The notes: a model not told the origin generated them from the sequence alone. Positions 10,234 through 19,248 are shown, counted from the first letter of the stretch. The stretch is DNA of 64,000 bases from Spirilliplanes yamanashiensis (GCF_016863475.1 NZ_BOOY01000038.1:62001-126000), one strand, 5' to 3'. Translations and numbers: made by a program.

Positions 10234-11004
10234 TCAGCGTGCGGGCACCGGCTGCCCGCCCACGTACGGGCGCAGCAGCTCCCGCAGTTCCGCGTCGCCC
10301 GTCGCGGCGATGCGGCACGCCGTTCCCGCCAGGATGTCGGCGAGCTGGATGCGCGGGTCGTCGTCGGTGTCGACCAGGTGGATCGCCGCGATGCCGGGCG
10401 TCGCGGCCAGCGCCGCCAGCCGGTCCGGCGACAGGACGTTCTGGCGGTCGTGGGCGACCGTGATGCCCGGGCCCCACAGGGCGGGCAGCCGGCCGACGGC
10501 GTCGATCAGCGGGTCCAGCTCCAGGTGCCACGCGGGGCGGGTGCGCAGCGCCGCCCGGTACGCCTCGGCGGCCGGGCGGGCGGCGGCCAGCTGCGGGGCG
10601 AGGCGGAAGAAGTCGTCGACGGCGGTGGCCGGGGCGCGGGTGCGCAGCAGCGCGTTGCCGGCGGCCAGCACCGGCTCAGCGAACGCGGCCGGCGGCACGC
10701 CCAGCACCGCCGCGAGGCGTACCCGGAGCAGGTGAATCTTGTCGACCAGGTGGACGCGGGCGTGGCCGAGCAGCGGCCCGTCCGGCCCCAGCACCCAGAC
10801 CAGCACCCGGCGGTGCTTCTCGCGCAGCAGGTGGTTGGCCTTGTACTCGGTGGCGGGGGAGCGGATGCGGCGGCGCAGCTCGGCGACGCACGCGGCCGCC
10901 GCGGCGGAGGTCAGCCGCACCGAGGCGTGCCCGAAGTACGGCGTTGACGTGCCTGCCAGCTTCTCGCCCTCGTAGCCGGACTCGTCGCACGCGATCTCCG
11001 CCAC
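10234..11004 (-). CDS. DUF3800-like protein
   Basis: A 256-residue protein starting VAEIACDESGYEGEKL. The early Asp-Glu-Ser-Gly motif, the Tyr-Lys-rich block RSPATEYKANHLLREKHRRV and the C-terminal IQLADILAGTACRI are typical of DUF3800 proteins, a RNase H-like fold of unknown function sometimes found beside mobile or defence genes. The start at GTG 11004 is chosen because conservation begins there; CATGCT ends six bases upstream, suggesting a leaderless mRNA. The neighbour across the gap is the DUF262/DUF1524 defence-type gene, but this gene has the normal high GC of the chromosome, so it is probably not part of that insertion. Confidence 0.65.
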   Translation of the reverse strand: MAEIACDESGYEGEKLAGTSTPYFGHASVRLTSAAAAACVAELRRRIRSPATEYKANHLLREKHRRVLVWVLGPDGPLLGHARVHLVDKIHLLRVRLAAVLGVPPAAFAEPVLAAGNALLRTRAPATAVDDFFRLAPQLAAARPAAEAYRAALRTRPAWHLELDPLIDAVGRLPALWGPGITVAHDRQNVLSPDRLAALAATPGIAAIHLVDTDDDPRIQLADILAGTACRIAATGDAELRELLRPYVGGQPVPAR

Positions 11005-11222
11005 CCGGCCAGCATGGCGGCGCCCGCGTTGGGCCGGCAACAGGTTTGGGCCGTTCGGGCTAGTCCTCATTCGAGCGACAGTCGTACACGGTGACGGCTG
11101 GCTCGCCACGTGCTCACGCAGATCTGCCTTCGCGGCTGACGCTCAGCAGTCCGAGCGCGTGGTAGCACAGTGGAGCGATGTGCCGACCCCGCCACCGCGG
11201 GCACCGTTGAAAGGACTCGGGC

Positions 11223-13094
11223 TTGAGCAGCATCACCCCGCACTACCGGACGATCAAGCAGTTGCTGCAGAGCCGCACGTTCGACATCGACGAGTACCAG
11301 CGTGAGTACAAGTGGGAGCGCGCGAACGTCGAGGAACTCGTCTCCGACCTGCAGACCGCATTCCGAAATTCATACCGGGAGGGTGACGCGCCGAGGAAGG
11401 TCAGTGAGTACGGTGAATACTTTCTGGGCTCGATCATCATCGCCAAGCGGGAGAGTAAGTCGTACCTCGTTGACGGGCAACAACGAGTTACGTCACTGAC
11501 GCTGCTGCTCATATACCTGTATCGGGAGTCGAAGCGGCTCAGTCTGAACGTCGCTGCAACGCTGGAGCCGCTCATCTTCTCCGACAATCTCGGTGAGCAG
11601 ACCTTCAACCTCGACATCAAAGAGCGGGTTCCGGTCATTCGAGCTCTGTTCGACGGCGACGAGTTCAACGTCGACGGTAAAGATGAGTCCATCCAGGCCA
11701 TCGTCGCGCACTACCGTGATATCGAGGAAATGGGGCTCGTCGCCGATCTCGGAGACGCATTGTCCACCTTCATCTACTGGTTGTTGGAGAAGGTAGGCCT
11801 TATCGAGATCATCACGGCGTCTGACGCGCACGCGTACTCCATCTTCGAGGCGATGAACGACCGCGGTAGGCCACTCAGCCCCGTCGACATGCTCAAGGCG
11901 TATCTGTTGGCACCGGTGGGTGAGGAGCATAGCCGGGTGGAGGCCAACCGGTTGTGGAAGAGCACCCTGCTCGACCTCACGTCCTGGGGACACGACCCGG
12001 ATCCAGAACGTGATTCCGCCTTCGTCAAGGCATGGCTCCGGGCGCAGTACGCGGACAGCACCCGTGAGCGGAGAGCCGGTGCGTCCGACCGCGACTGGGA
12101 GCAGATCGGAACGACCTTCCATAGATGGCTACGGGACAACGAAGGCCGCCTGGGTGTCGGTGAAAGTCAGGCCAACCTGCGTTTGATGAAGGAGGACGTT
12201 CCCTTCTTCGCCCGGGCGTACAAGGTGATACTCGACGCCGGTCGGCATTACACTCCCGGTCTCCAATCCATCTTCTACAACGCGCACAACGACTTCACCT
12301 GGCAGGCCACGGTGTTGCTCGCACCGCTCAGCCTTGCCGACAGTGAGGATGTGGTGCGGCGCAAGATGGAGGTGACCGCCCGATACATCGACATCTGGCT
12401 CATGCGCCGCGTCGTCAACTACATCCGGGTTGGCTACTCCAGCGTGAGCTACGCCATGTTCCTCCTGTGTCGGGACATCCGGCGCAAGAGGTTGCCTGAG
12501 CTCATAGACATCCTTGCAGAGAAGCTGGATAAGGACGAGGTCTCCTTCAGTGGGAGTGAGGCGCGCGGGCGGCATGGAATCGAGTGGTTGAACCTCAACC
12601 AATTCAGCCGCCGCTACATCTTCCACCTGTTGGCGAGAGTAACCGCGTACGTCGAGGTCGAATCAGGTAGGCCAGACCTGTTTGACAAGTATGTGGATCG
12701 CCGGCAGAAGAATCCGCTGGACCTGGAACACATCTGGGCTGACCGGTACGACCGTCACAAGGGCGAGTTCGAAGACGAGAGCGACTTCTACAGTTGGCGC
12801 GAAAACGTCGGTGGGTTGTTGCTGTTGCCGGCTGACGTGAATCGCAGTTATCAGGACAAGACCTTCGCCGAAAAGGTGCCCCACTACGCGAAGCAGAACC
12901 TGCTGGCAGCGAGCCTGGCGGCCGTGACCTACGAGCACCAACCTCAGTTCCTGGCTTTTCGCCAGCGAACAGGGCTGCCGTTCCACCCGTATGCAGCCTT
13001 CGGCAAGGAGGAGCACACGAAGCGGGGCAAGCTCTTGCTTGCCCTGGCGGAGCGCATCTGGTCGCCGTCCCGGCTGGAAGAACTGAGGTCCTGA
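11223..13094 (+). CDS. DUF262/DUF1524 (GmrSD-like) putative phage-defence nuclease
   Basis: A 623-residue protein starting at TTG 11223, seven bases after AAAGGA. The N-terminal DUF262 part contains FDIDEYQREYKWERANVEEL and the ParB/Srx-like nucleotide-hydrolysis motif YLVDGQQRVTSLTLLL, then YSIFEAMNDRGRPLSPVDML. The C-terminal DUF1524 part has the HNH-like motif PLDLEHIWADRY followed about 35 residues later by WRENVGGLLLLPADVNRSY, which supplies the Asn residues. This layout is that of single-chain GmrSD/type IV restriction enzymes and SspE-like proteins, which cut modified DNA or sense phosphorothioation. No dnd/ssp genes are nearby. Base composition is clearly lower in GC than both neighbours (37 of 60 bases in line 11341 against 52 of 60 in line 13801), pointing to horizontal gain. 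Confidence 0.85.
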   Translation: MSSITPHYRTIKQLLQSRTFDIDEYQREYKWERANVEELVSDLQTAFRNSYREGDAPRKVSEYGEYFLGSIIIAKRESKSYLVDGQQRVTSLTLLLIYLYRESKRLSLNVAATLEPLIFSDNLGEQTFNLDIKERVPVIRALFDGDEFNVDGKDESIQAIVAHYRDIEEMGLVADLGDALSTFIYWLLEKVGLIEIITASDAHAYSIFEAMNDRGRPLSPVDMLKAYLLAPVGEEHSRVEANRLWKSTLLDLTSWGHDPDPERDSAFVKAWLRAQYADSTRERRAGASDRDWEQIGTTFHRWLRDNEGRLGVGESQANLRLMKEDVPFFARAYKVILDAGRHYTPGLQSIFYNAHNDFTWQATVLLAPLSLADSEDVVRRKMEVTARYIDIWLMRRVVNYIRVGYSSVSYAMFLLCRDIRRKRLPELIDILAEKLDKDEVSFSGSEARGRHGIEWLNLNQFSRRYIFHLLARVTAYVEVESGRPDLFDKYVDRRQKNPLDLEHIWADRYDRHKGEFEDESDFYSWRENVGGLLLLPADVNRSYQDKTFAEKVPHYAKQNLLAASLAAVTYEHQPQFLAFRQRTGLPFHPYAAFGKEEHTKRGKLLLALAERIWSPSRLEELRS

Positions 13095-13289
13095 CCACCG
13101 GCTCAAGGGTGGCTTAAGGGCCCCGCTGCGCCCGGATTGGTGCGCTTCATCTGGGCTCAGCAGCGCGTTGACTGGACCGACTAACCGCCGGACGCGAGAG
13201 AAGCGATCGATGATCTCCGCGGCGATCGCCCGCCGGTCAGCCGGAAACCCGACTGCCCGGCGCCGGGCCGGGCCGTACGATCGGGCTCG

Positions 13290-15851
13290 ATGGAGCTGCT
13301 GGAGCGGGCCGACGCGCTCGGTCTGCTGGACGACCTGCTGGGCGCGCACGACGGCGGCCGGGTCGCCGTCGTCGGCGGGGAGGCCGGGGCGGGCAAGTCG
13401 ACGCTCGTCGGGGCGTTCACGCAGCGGGTGCGTGCCCGGGCCCGGGTGCTGTGGGGCGCCTGCGACCCGCTGCTCACCCCGCGGGCGCTGGGGCCGCTGC
13501 ACGACATCGCGCGTGACGTCGGCGGCGCGCTCGCCGAGCGCATCGGTGACGCCGAGGGGGCCGGGCGGGGCGCCGTGTTCGACGCGTTGCTGGATGCGCT
13601 CGACGCGCCGCGGCGGCGGTCCGTGGTGGTGCTGGAGGACCTGCACTGGGCGGACGAGGCGACGCTCGATCTTGTCACGTTCCTGGGGCGGCGGCTCGCG
13701 CGCTGCAAGGTGCTGCTGATCGTCACGTACCGCGACGACGAGGTGGGGCCCGAGCATCCGCTGCGGGCGGTGCTGGCCGGGCTGCCGCGGGGGATGACCC
13801 GGCGGCTGCCGGTGGCGCCGCTGTCGGCCGAGGCCACCGCCGAGCTGGCCCGCCGCGCGGGCCGCGAGGCCGCCGGGGTGTACGAGGTGACCGGCGGCAA
13901 CCCGCTGCTCGTCAGCGAGGTGCTGGCCGCGGCGAGCGCCGGCGTGCCCGCCACCGTGCGCGACCTGGTGCTGTCGCGGCTGGCCGCGCTGTCCCCGGCG
14001 GCCCGCGACGCGGCCGGGCTGGTCGCCGTGGTGCCGACGCGGGCCGAGGCCGGGCTGATCGGTGACGTGGCCGCCGTGGAGGAGTGCCTCGCCGGCGGGG
14101 TGCTGGTGCCCGCGGGCGACGGGGTGGCGTTCCGGCACGAGCTGCTGCGGCGGGCCGTCGAGGAGGCGCTGTCGCCGGTGCGGCGGGCCGCGCTGCACGC
14201 CCGGGTGCTGGTCGCGCTCGGCGACCGCGCCGACCCGGCCCGGCTGGTGCACCACGCCCACCACGCGGGCGACACCGACGCCGTGCTGCGCTGGGTGCCG
14301 GTGGCGGCGCGGCGCGCCCAGGCGGTCGCGGCGCACCGGCAGGCCGCCGCGCACTACGCGCTCGCCCTGCCGCTGACGCTGGGGGCGCCCGCGGCGCAGC
14401 GGGCGGAGCTGCTGGAGGCGTACGCGTTCGCCGCGTACCTGGCCGGGCTCGGCGGCGAGGCGCTGGGCGCCCGGCGCGAGGCGCTGGCGTTGCGCGCCGC
14501 CGGCGACGACGCGGAGAAGCTGGGCGAGGCGTGGCGGTGGCTGTCGCGGATGTGCTGGTGGACCGGCCACCCCGCCGAGGCGCGGCAGGCGGCGGCCCGG
14601 GCGGTCGAGGTGCTGGAGACGCTGCCGCCGGGCCGGCCGCTCGCCGCCGCGTACAGCAACCTGTCGCAGCTGCGGATGCTCGGCGGCGATCTCGACGCCG
14701 CGATCCACTGGGGAGGGCAGGCCCTCGCGCTGGCGCACCGGCTGGGCGACACCGCCGTGGAGGCGCACGCGCTCACCAACGTCGGCTCGGCGCGCATGCT
14801 CGGCGGCGACCCGGAGGGCGTCGCCGACCTGGAACGCGCTCACGTGCTGGCCGTGTCCGCCGGGCTCGACGACGACGCCGGGCGCGCCCTGGTGAACCTG
14901 GCCACGTTCCTCGCCGACCGGGCCGGCGCCGACCCCACCGACGAGCTGGAGCGGGCGCTGGCGTTCACCACCGCCCGCGACCTCGACGGCTACACCCGCC
15001 ACCTGCTCGGCTACCGCGCCGAGCTGCGGCTGGCCCGCGGCGACTGGGCCGGCGCGCAGGCCGACGCCGAGCAGGCCGTCGCGGGCGCCGACCAGCCCGG
15101 CGCGAGCCGGGTGCGGGCCACCGCCGTGCTGGGGGTGCTGCGGTCGCGCCGCGGCGAGCCGGGCGCGCTCGACCTGCTCACCCGGGCCGCCGACCGCGGC
15201 TGGGAGGCCGGCGAGATCCAGTTCGTCGGTCCCGCGTCGGCGGCGCTCGCCGAACACCACTGGCTCGCGGGCGACCCGGCCGCCGCCGCGGACGAGGCCC
15301 GCCGCGCGTACGACCTCGCCGTGCGGTCCGGCATCGGCCAGTACGCGGGGGAGCTGGCGGTGTGGCTGTGGCGCGCCGGCGGCAGCCCCGAGGCGCCGTA
15401 CACGCTGGGGGAGCCGTACCGGCTGCTCGTCGGCGGGAACTGGCGGGCCGCCGCCGACCACTGGGAGCAGCGCGGCCACCCGTACCCGATGGCTCTGGCC
15501 CTGGCCTGCGGCGACACCGCCGCCGCGGCGCGGGCGCTGCGCATCGTGGAGCGGCTCGGCGCGGTCGCGACGGCCCGGCGGCTGCGCGCGCAGCTGCGCG
15601 AGCGCGGCGTCGCGGTCCGCGGGCCCCGGCCGGCCACCGTGGCCAACCCGTCCGGGCTGACCGCGCGGCAGGTCGAGGTCGTGGCCCTGCTCGCCGACGG
15701 GCTCAGCAACGCCGAGATCGCCGCCCGGCTGTCGCTGTCGGCGAAGACCGTCGACCACCACGTGTCGGCCGTGCTCGCCAAGCTGGGCGTGGCCACCCGC
15801 GGCCAGGCCGCCGCGACGGCCCGCAAACTCGGGCTGGTGCCGCCAACATAG
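13290..15851 (+). CDS. LAL-type LuxR family transcriptional regulator with AAA ATPase domain
   Basis: An 853-residue regulator. A Walker A motif (VVGGEAGAGKSTLVGAF) lies near residue 30 and a Walker B-like SVVVLEDLHWADEATLDLV near residue 112. A long helical, TPR-like middle follows, then a C-terminal LuxR helix-turn-helix, LTARQVEVVALLADGLSNAE and the recognition helix AKTVDHHVSAVLAKL. This is the LAL/MalT architecture in which nucleotide binding gates DNA binding. TACGAT at 13276-13281 ends eight bases before the ATG, so the mRNA is probably leaderless. The methyltransferase 49 bases downstream may be its target; that is inference. Confidence 0.93.
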   Translation: MELLERADALGLLDDLLGAHDGGRVAVVGGEAGAGKSTLVGAFTQRVRARARVLWGACDPLLTPRALGPLHDIARDVGGALAERIGDAEGAGRGAVFDALLDALDAPRRRSVVVLEDLHWADEATLDLVTFLGRRLARCKVLLIVTYRDDEVGPEHPLRAVLAGLPRGMTRRLPVAPLSAEATAELARRAGREAAGVYEVTGGNPLLVSEVLAAASAGVPATVRDLVLSRLAALSPAARDAAGLVAVVPTRAEAGLIGDVAAVEECLAGGVLVPAGDGVAFRHELLRRAVEEALSPVRRAALHARVLVALGDRADPARLVHHAHHAGDTDAVLRWVPVAARRAQAVAAHRQAAAHYALALPLTLGAPAAQRAELLEAYAFAAYLAGLGGEALGARREALALRAAGDDAEKLGEAWRWLSRMCWWTGHPAEARQAAARAVEVLETLPPGRPLAAAYSNLSQLRMLGGDLDAAIHWGGQALALAHRLGDTAVEAHALTNVGSARMLGGDPEGVADLERAHVLAVSAGLDDDAGRALVNLATFLADRAGADPTDELERALAFTTARDLDGYTRHLLGYRAELRLARGDWAGAQADAEQAVAGADQPGASRVRATAVLGVLRSRRGEPGALDLLTRAADRGWEAGEIQFVGPASAALAEHHWLAGDPAAAADEARRAYDLAVRSGIGQYAGELAVWLWRAGGSPEAPYTLGEPYRLLVGGNWRAAADHWEQRGHPYPMALALACGDTAAAARALRIVERLGAVATARRLRAQLRERGVAVRGPRPATVANPSGLTARQVEVVALLADGLSNAEIAARLSLSAKTVDHHVSAVLAKLGVATRGQAAATARKLGLVPPT

Positions 15852-15900
15852 GGAGTTCTCCCCATGTGCGGGCCCCGGGGGCGTCCCTAACGTCCCGGGC

Positions 15901-16710
15901 ATGACGAACATTGACTTCGGCGCGATCAAGACGCGCCAGCAGAAGGTCTGGTCCAGCGGCAGCTACGGCGCGGTCGCCGCCCTCATCCACCCCATGGCCG
16001 AGTACCTCGTGGACGCCGCCGACCTGGCGCCCGGCAGCCGCATCCTGGACGTCGCCACCGGCACCGGCAACGCGGCGCTCGCCGCCGCCCGCTGCGGCGC
16101 CCGCGTCACCGGCATCGACTACGTGCCCGCGCTGCTCGAGCGCGGCCGGGCCCGGGCCGCCGCCGAGGGCCTGGCCGTCGACTTCGCCGAGGGCGACGCC
16201 GAGGCCCTGCCCTACGAGGACGACGCGTTCGACACGGTGCTGTCGGTCGTGGGCGTCATGTTCGCCCCCGACCAGGAGACCGCCGCGGCCGAGCTGGTCC
16301 GCGTCTGCCGCCCCGGCGGCACGATCGGCCTGGCCTCGTGGACGCCGGACGGCTTCATCGGCGAGCTGTTCAAGACGGTCGGCCGGCACGTGCCGCCGCC
16401 GGCCGGCCTGCGCCCGCCGCCGCTGTGGGGCGACGAGGAGCGCCTGCAGGAGCTGTTCGGCCCGGCCGTCACGTGGCTGCGCGTCACCCGCCGGGACTTC
16501 GTGTTCCGGTTCGCCACCCCGGAGGCGCTGGTCGACTACTTCCGCACCCACTACGGGCCGACGCTGAAGGCGTTCGAGGCCGTCGCGGACAGCCCGGCCG
16601 AGAAGCAGCTGTACGCGGACCTCGTCGACCTGGCCGCCCGGCACAGCACCGGCGACGCGTACTGCCGCATCCCGTCCAGCTACCTGGAGGCGGTCGGCAC
16701 CACCGCGTGA
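15901..16710 (+). CDS. SAM-dependent class I methyltransferase
   Basis: A 269-residue protein with the class I signature GSRILDVATGTGNAALAAAR (motif I), GARVTGIDYVPALLERGR (acidic loop holding the ribose of SAM), VDFAEGDAEALPYEDDAFDT (motif II) and VRVCRPGGTIGLASW (motif III). It belongs to the UbiE/Methyltransf_11 group. The C-terminal 100 residues presumably bind the substrate, which I cannot name. No ribosome binding site is seen; TAACGT at 15888-15893 lies seven bases before the ATG, so it is probably leaderless with its own promoter. A strong hairpin follows the stop codon. Confidence 0.9.
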   Translation: MTNIDFGAIKTRQQKVWSSGSYGAVAALIHPMAEYLVDAADLAPGSRILDVATGTGNAALAAARCGARVTGIDYVPALLERGRARAAAEGLAVDFAEGDAEALPYEDDAFDTVLSVVGVMFAPDQETAAAELVRVCRPGGTIGLASWTPDGFIGELFKTVGRHVPPPAGLRPPPLWGDEERLQELFGPAVTWLRVTRRDFVFRFATPEALVDYFRTHYGPTLKAFEAVADSPAEKQLYADLVDLAARHSTGDAYCRIPSSYLEAVGTTA

Positions 16711-16724
16711 CGGGTGCCCGCACC

Positions 16725-16758
16725 GGCGGGCCGCGGGGACACGTCCCCGCGGCCCGCC
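16725..16758. terminator. Strong hairpin terminator between convergent genes
   Basis: The arm GGCGGGCCGCGGGGAC (16725-16740) is perfectly complementary to GTCCCCGCGGCCCGCC (16743-16758), leaving a very short loop. It separates the methyltransferase from the convergent reductase-like gene and lacks a T tract. Confidence 0.8.
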
Positions 16759-16777
16759 GCACGTCGTGGCGGGTCCG

Positions 16778-17371
16778 TCACCTGACCACGTCGTAGGTGA
16801 CGTGCACGGCGTTGCCGCTGGGCCGGACCGCGCCCTGCACGAGGCCCGGCCCGCGGTCGCCGTCGAACAGCGGCGTCCCGGCGCCGAGCAGCACCGGCGC
16901 GACGTGCAGCGTGAGCCGGTCGAGCAGCCCGCGCCGCAGGCACTCCCGGACCAGCTGCCCGCCGCCCATGACCAGCACGTCCCGGTCGCCGGCCGCCGCC
17001 CGGGCCCGCTCGACGCCCTCCTCGGGCGTGGCGACGAACGTGAACCGGTCCTTCAGCCGGGTGGTGGCGGGCGGCTCGTGCGTCACCACGAACACCGGCG
17101 GCGCGGCGGACTGGTCGCGCCGCCCGCCGTACCCGAGGTCGTCCTGCCACCCGTCCGGCCCGTCCACCACGTCGTAAGTGTTGCGGCCCATGAGGACCGC
17201 CCCGGTCGCCGCGGTCGTGGTGTCCAGGACGTCCTGGTCGACGGCGTCGGGCTCCATGGCCCAGACGTGCAGGGCCTCACCGCCGACGCCGAGGCCGTGC
17301 CGGGGGCCGGCGCCCTCGGCCGTGACGAACCCGTCCAGGGACACCGTGATGTCACCGATCACTGTGGTCAT
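16778..17371 (-). CDS. RibD_C/dihydrofolate reductase-like protein
   Basis: A 197-residue protein opening MTTVIGDITVSLDGFVTAEG. The NADPH-binding pieces GAVLMGRNTYDVV and DVLVMGGGQLVRECLRRGLL, followed by LTLHVAPVLLGAGTPLFD, identify it as a member of the RibD C-terminal/YyaP-like reductase family. These cytosolic proteins resemble dihydrofolate reductase but usually have unknown substrates. ATG 17371 is supported by the conserved N-terminus; CATGCT ends six bases before it, as in other leaderless genes here. It is divergent from the lipoprotein at 17433 and convergent with the methyltransferase. Confidence 0.88.
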   Translation of the reverse strand: MTTVIGDITVSLDGFVTAEGAGPRHGLGVGGEALHVWAMEPDAVDQDVLDTTTAATGAVLMGRNTYDVVDGPDGWQDDLGYGGRRDQSAAPPVFVVTHEPPATTRLKDRFTFVATPEEGVERARAAAGDRDVLVMGGGQLVRECLRRGLLDRLTLHVAPVLLGAGTPLFDGDRGPGLVQGAVRPSGNAVHVTYDVVR

Positions 17372-17432
17372 GCCACCAGCATGGCGGAACCGCGGCCGCT
17401 CCGGTGGCGTCGAAGGCGGCGGAGGTGCGGCC

Positions 17433-18383
17433 ATGCGGGGACGGGTGCGGTTCGCGGCCGGGCTGGGTGTCGTCCTGCTGGCGGCGTGCGCGGACGGGGG
17501 CACGCCGCCGGCGGGCCCGGGGCCGTCAGCGGCCCCAGCGGTGCCGGTCGCGGGGCGCGGCTGGGTGTCGTGCGCGGCGCTGGCGGCCCCGGTGCCGCCG
17601 GCGGACGCGGGGCCGCCGCTGGCCGCCGATTTCGTGCCGGTCGCGGTGACGCTGTGCCGGCAGGGGGAGCGGCGGCGGCCCGGAGGCGGCACGGACGCCG
17701 TCGAGCGGGAGCTGCGGTCGACGGAGGTGGCGGCGCTGGTGGCGGCCCTGCGGCTGCCGGACGCCGAGCCGTCGGGCGGCGCGTGCACGGCGGATCTGGT
17801 GCTGCCGCCGTTCCTGGTGCTGCACGACGCGGCCGGGCGGTGGGTGCGCCCGGCGGTGCCGGTGGACGGGTGCGCCAAGCCGCGGCCCGAGGTGGTGGCC
17901 GCCCTCGGCGCCCTGCCGCTGACCACGGTCGCGGAGCGGGTGCTGCACCCCCTGACGTCGGACGCCGCTGCGGCGGCCGGGTGCGGCGACGTGCACGCCG
18001 ACATGGTCAGCGTGGCCGTGGCCGGCGGCGGGTCGCTGCGCCGCCTGGAGCGCACCCCCGCCGAGCCCGGGGAGCTGCGGGTCTGCCGCTACGAGGTGCC
18101 GCCCGCGGAGCGGGGCACGGGCAAGCCGGCCGGGACGTTCCTCGGCGGCGGGGTGCTGCCGGCGCCGCGGGCCGCGGCGGTCGCCGCCCGGCTCGCCCGC
18201 CTCGGCCCGGCGCGGCCGTGCGCGGCGCACGCCGGGCGGTTCGCGCTGCTGACGCCGGCGGCCGGTGGGCCGGCCGTATACGTCGAGCTGGACGGCTGCC
18301 GCCGGGTGATGGCGGACCAGCCGGCCGGTCCGCCGGCGTTCGCGCAGGCCGACGAGACGCTGATCGGCCTGCTCGACGGCTGA
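17433..18383 (+). CDS. Putative secreted lipoprotein
   Basis: A 316-residue protein with a lipoprotein signal peptide: a basic start MRGRVRFAAG, a hydrophobic core and the lipobox LLAAC at residues 15-19. A Gly/Pro/Ala-rich linker follows. The mature part contains several Cys residues (for example WVSCAAL, CTADLVLPPF, VDGCAKPRP, CGDVHADM), suggesting disulfide-linked domains outside the membrane. I recognise no catalytic family. GGAGGT sits six bases before the ATG. It is divergent from the reductase-like gene and has normal base composition. It is probably anchored to the outer leaflet of the cell membrane. Confidence 0.75.
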   Translation: MRGRVRFAAGLGVVLLAACADGGTPPAGPGPSAAPAVPVAGRGWVSCAALAAPVPPADAGPPLAADFVPVAVTLCRQGERRRPGGGTDAVERELRSTEVAALVAALRLPDAEPSGGACTADLVLPPFLVLHDAAGRWVRPAVPVDGCAKPRPEVVAALGALPLTTVAERVLHPLTSDAAAAAGCGDVHADMVSVAVAGGGSLRRLERTPAEPGELRVCRYEVPPAERGTGKPAGTFLGGGVLPAPRAAAVAARLARLGPARPCAAHAGRFALLTPAAGGPAVYVELDGCRRVMADQPAGPPAFAQADETLIGLLDG

Positions 18384-18453
18384 TCCGTGTGCCGAAACGC
18401 CTCCGCGGATCGGCCGCGATGGCTAGCGTCCGATCCGAGGGAAGGGGTCGGGC

Positions 18454-18564
18454 ATGGCGGAGACGTGGGCACGGCTGGCGGAGATGCGCAGCGGGGGGTC
18501 GGTGCGGGCGGTCGCGGTGGTCGGCGGGCTGCTGATCATTGCCGGGGTCGTCTTCCTGACCTGA
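18454..18564 (+). CDS. Small single-pass membrane protein (36 residues)
   Basis: A short open frame reads MAETWARLAEMRSGGSVRAV and then a hydrophobic stretch, AVVGGLLIIAGVVFLT, before TGA. GAAGGGG lies at a suitable distance from the ATG, and TAGCGT at 18424-18429 could be the -10 box of its own promoter. The layout is a short soluble amphipathic N-terminus followed by one transmembrane helix. No family is recognised. It stands alone between a lipoprotein gene and the convergent SRPBCC gene. Expression is inferred only from the promoter-like and ribosome-binding sequences. Confidence 0.5.
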   Translation: MAETWARLAEMRSGGSVRAVAVVGGLLIIAGVVFLT

Positions 18565-18578
18565 GCGCGGCGGCGGCC

Positions 18579-19214
18579 CTACGCGGGGGCGCCGGTGTAG
18601 GCGGCCGTCGTGCGGTCGGCGGCGGCCCGGGCCACGGCCGGGTCCTCGCCGCCGGCCACCGCCGCCTCGTACCAGCGCTCGCTGCTGGCGGTCACGAACC
18701 GCTTGCCGTCGTCGGAGGCCGACCACGCCGCCACCGCCTCGCGGTCGACGGGGGAGCCGTCGCCGGACAGGTAGAGGTGCAGGCCCATCAGGCCGCCGTC
18801 CCAGCCGACGCCGGTGGCGCCCGGGCCGTACTCGGCCCAGGTCTTGTCGTCGGCGAGGGCGAGGTGGTCGAGTTCCAGGCGGGTGCGCTCGGGGCCCTCG
18901 GCGACGAGCCGCACCTCGACCCAGCTGATCTGGCCGCCGAACTCCCAGGTGGCGGACAGGGCCGGCTTGGCGCAGCGCTCGATGGTGCCGCCCGCGTTGC
19001 CCTCGAACTGGTAGCGGCCGCCCTCGCGCAGCTCGCCCGTGACGGGCAGGAACCAGCGGGGGAGGCGCTCGGCGCTGGTGACGGCGTCCCACAGGTCGTC
19101 GAGCCCGGTGTCGTAGGCCTGGCTGAGCGACACCACCCGGACGGCGCCGGCGGGGACCTCCCGGGCGCTCACGGTGCGGGTCACGGCGTCGATCTGCTGC
19201 TCTCCCTGGATCAT
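18579..19214 (-). CDS. SRPBCC (AHSA1-like/START-fold) protein
   Basis: A 211-residue cytosolic protein. VVSLSQAYDTGLDDLWDAVT, AERLPRWFLPVTGELREGGR and the later WVEVRLVAEGPERTRLELDH form the beta-strand and long-helix pattern of the SRPBCC/AHSA1 group, which binds hydrophobic ligands; the ligand is unknown. In actinobacteria such genes usually follow an ArsR-type repressor gene, but none is present here. TAGTCT ends six bases before the ATG, so the transcript is probably leaderless, and a perfect palindrome lies 20 bases further upstream. Confidence 0.85.
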   Translation of the reverse strand: MIQGEQQIDAVTRTVSAREVPAGAVRVVSLSQAYDTGLDDLWDAVTSAERLPRWFLPVTGELREGGRYQFEGNAGGTIERCAKPALSATWEFGGQISWVEVRLVAEGPERTRLELDHLALADDKTWAEYGPGATGVGWDGGLMGLHLYLSGDGSPVDREAVAAWSASDDGKRFVTASSERWYEAAVAGGEDPAVARAAADRTTAAYTGAPA

Positions 19215-19234
19215 CGCCCGAGACTAGAAGCCCA

Positions 19235-19248
19235 GACTTATATAAGTC
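19235..19248. promoter_or_regulatory. Perfect 14-bp palindrome, probable operator of the SRPBCC gene
   Basis: GACTTATATAAGTC is a perfect palindrome in an otherwise GC-rich region. It lies 21 bases upstream of the SRPBCC start and just upstream of its TAGTCT -10-like box, where a repressor would block RNA polymerase. AT-rich ACTTATATAAGT-type sites are typical of ArsR-family repressors. No regulator gene of that type is adjacent. Confidence 0.6.

Noticed and set aside
11100-11222. Possible attachment site or tRNA fragment upstream of the DUF262 gene
   Set aside because: I could not fold a cloverleaf or find a direct repeat matching the downstream flank (13095-13289).
12663-15929. A very long open frame on the minus strand opposite the LAL regulator
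   Set aside because: It lies antisense to clear domains, has biased low-complexity translation (Arg, Pro, Gly, Ala) and no recognisable family; it is the usual shadow of high-GC coding sequence.
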